Origin: Bacteroidia bacterium
GTDB lineage: Bacteria > Bacteroidota > Bacteroidia > J057 > JADKCL01
DNA length: 64,000 nt
Direction of reading: 5' to 3'
NCBI GenBank assembly: GCA_020635905.1
Contig: JACJYV010000001.1
Span: 806,001-870,000 of the forward strand
The translations under genes were made by a program, and so were the position numbers. Below, one piece after another: positions 63,809-64,000 of the stretch (the stretch's first letter is position 1; each line of letters begins with the position of its first letter). Below the pieces are notes generated by a model, which ran no database searches, was not told the DNA's origin, and saw nothing but the letters and a program-made list of their open reading frames with translations.

Positions 63809-64000
63809 GAGAATAATTTTTCGAGACGAAGATGGGTAATTTTGTTTTGCTCGGCTGCGGCAATTTTCAATTCTGTGTCCCGGTCGTGAGGAAGGCGTGA
63901 ATTTAATAATTCCAGCATTTCGGCGGCAGATTTTCCCGCGGCGCAGACGATGAAAATGAAGCCAAACCGGGCTTCATAGGCTGCATTGCCAGCGGCCAGT
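63805..64000 (-). CDS. uraD: OHCU decarboxylase, C-terminal part
   Basis: The window ends inside this gene; 64 codons of the 3' end are present. The residues NAAYEARFGFIFIVCAAGKS, then EMLELLNSRLPHD, AAAEQNKITHLRLEKLFS match the C-terminus of 2-oxo-4-hydroxy-4-carboxy-5-ureidoimidazoline decarboxylase, which yields S-allantoin. Its TGA overlaps the uraH ATG. The order uraD-uraH follows the pathway in reverse. Confidence 0.92.
   Translation of the reverse strand, partial: LAAGNAAYEARFGFIFIVCAAGKSAAEMLELLNSRLPHDRDTELKIAAAEQNKITHLRLEKLFS

Overview
The window is one contiguous stretch of a Bacteroidota chromosome, most like the Saprospiria branch. That placement is inferred from gene content: SprB-type adhesin repeats, several secreted proteins ending in a type IX secretion (T9SS) type A sorting domain, a TonB-dependent receptor with a CarboxypepD-like plug extension, and several genes preceded by a TAnnTTTG box, the usual Bacteroidota -7 promoter element. 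No rRNA, tRNA, CRISPR array or intact insertion sequence was seen.

Layout. 1-10.2 kb (minus): a giant SprB-repeat surface adhesin, open for 3257 codons and running off the left edge, preceded by a small exported protein. 10.7-14.8 kb: a pyroglutamyl-peptidase-like protein with Ser at the catalytic Cys position, and an RND/MMPL exporter. 14.8-18.4 kb: a T9SS-secreted repeat protein sits between the exporter's 3' end and a second, orphan copy of that same 3' end, which marks a recombination scar. 18.4-21.8 kb: three exported proteins. 21.9-31 kb: housekeeping and small genes (gcvP, a MORN lipoprotein, an ArsC-family reductase, an SSS symporter overlapping a NadR-like kinase, a GNAT, trmB).

30.9-33.9 kb: about fifteen copies of an exactly 107-bp tandem repeat flank, on both sides, one gene with AlbA_2 (Schlafen-type) and HATPase_c_4 domains. 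Each unit carries two pairs of TTTGAT half-sites, with the members of a pair 11 bp apart. This is the best candidate for an undescribed element.

34-48.3 kb: metK, a COG2509 flavoprotein, then what looks like a phosphorus-acquisition district: a PhoX-type phosphatase, a TonB-dependent receptor, an M50-like membrane metalloprotease, a DUF5690 transporter-like protein, a PhnZ-like HD oxygenase, PhnW, a PhnX-type phosphonatase and an acetolactate-synthase-like ThDP enzyme. PhnW and PhnX would turn 2-aminoethylphosphonate into acetaldehyde, phosphate and alanine. The PhnZ-like protein suggests a second, oxidative C-P cleavage route.

48.4-59.3 kb: a T9SS cargo protein, a TPR-CHAT membrane protein lacking the CHAT histidine, an FAD dehydrogenase, a NYN-domain protein and a three-gene minus-strand operon of surface proteins. 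59.4-64 kb: purine catabolism, with adenine deaminase and a TauE/SafE permease on the plus strand, facing uraD-uraH plus an aldolase-like gene on the minus strand. uraD is cut by the right edge.
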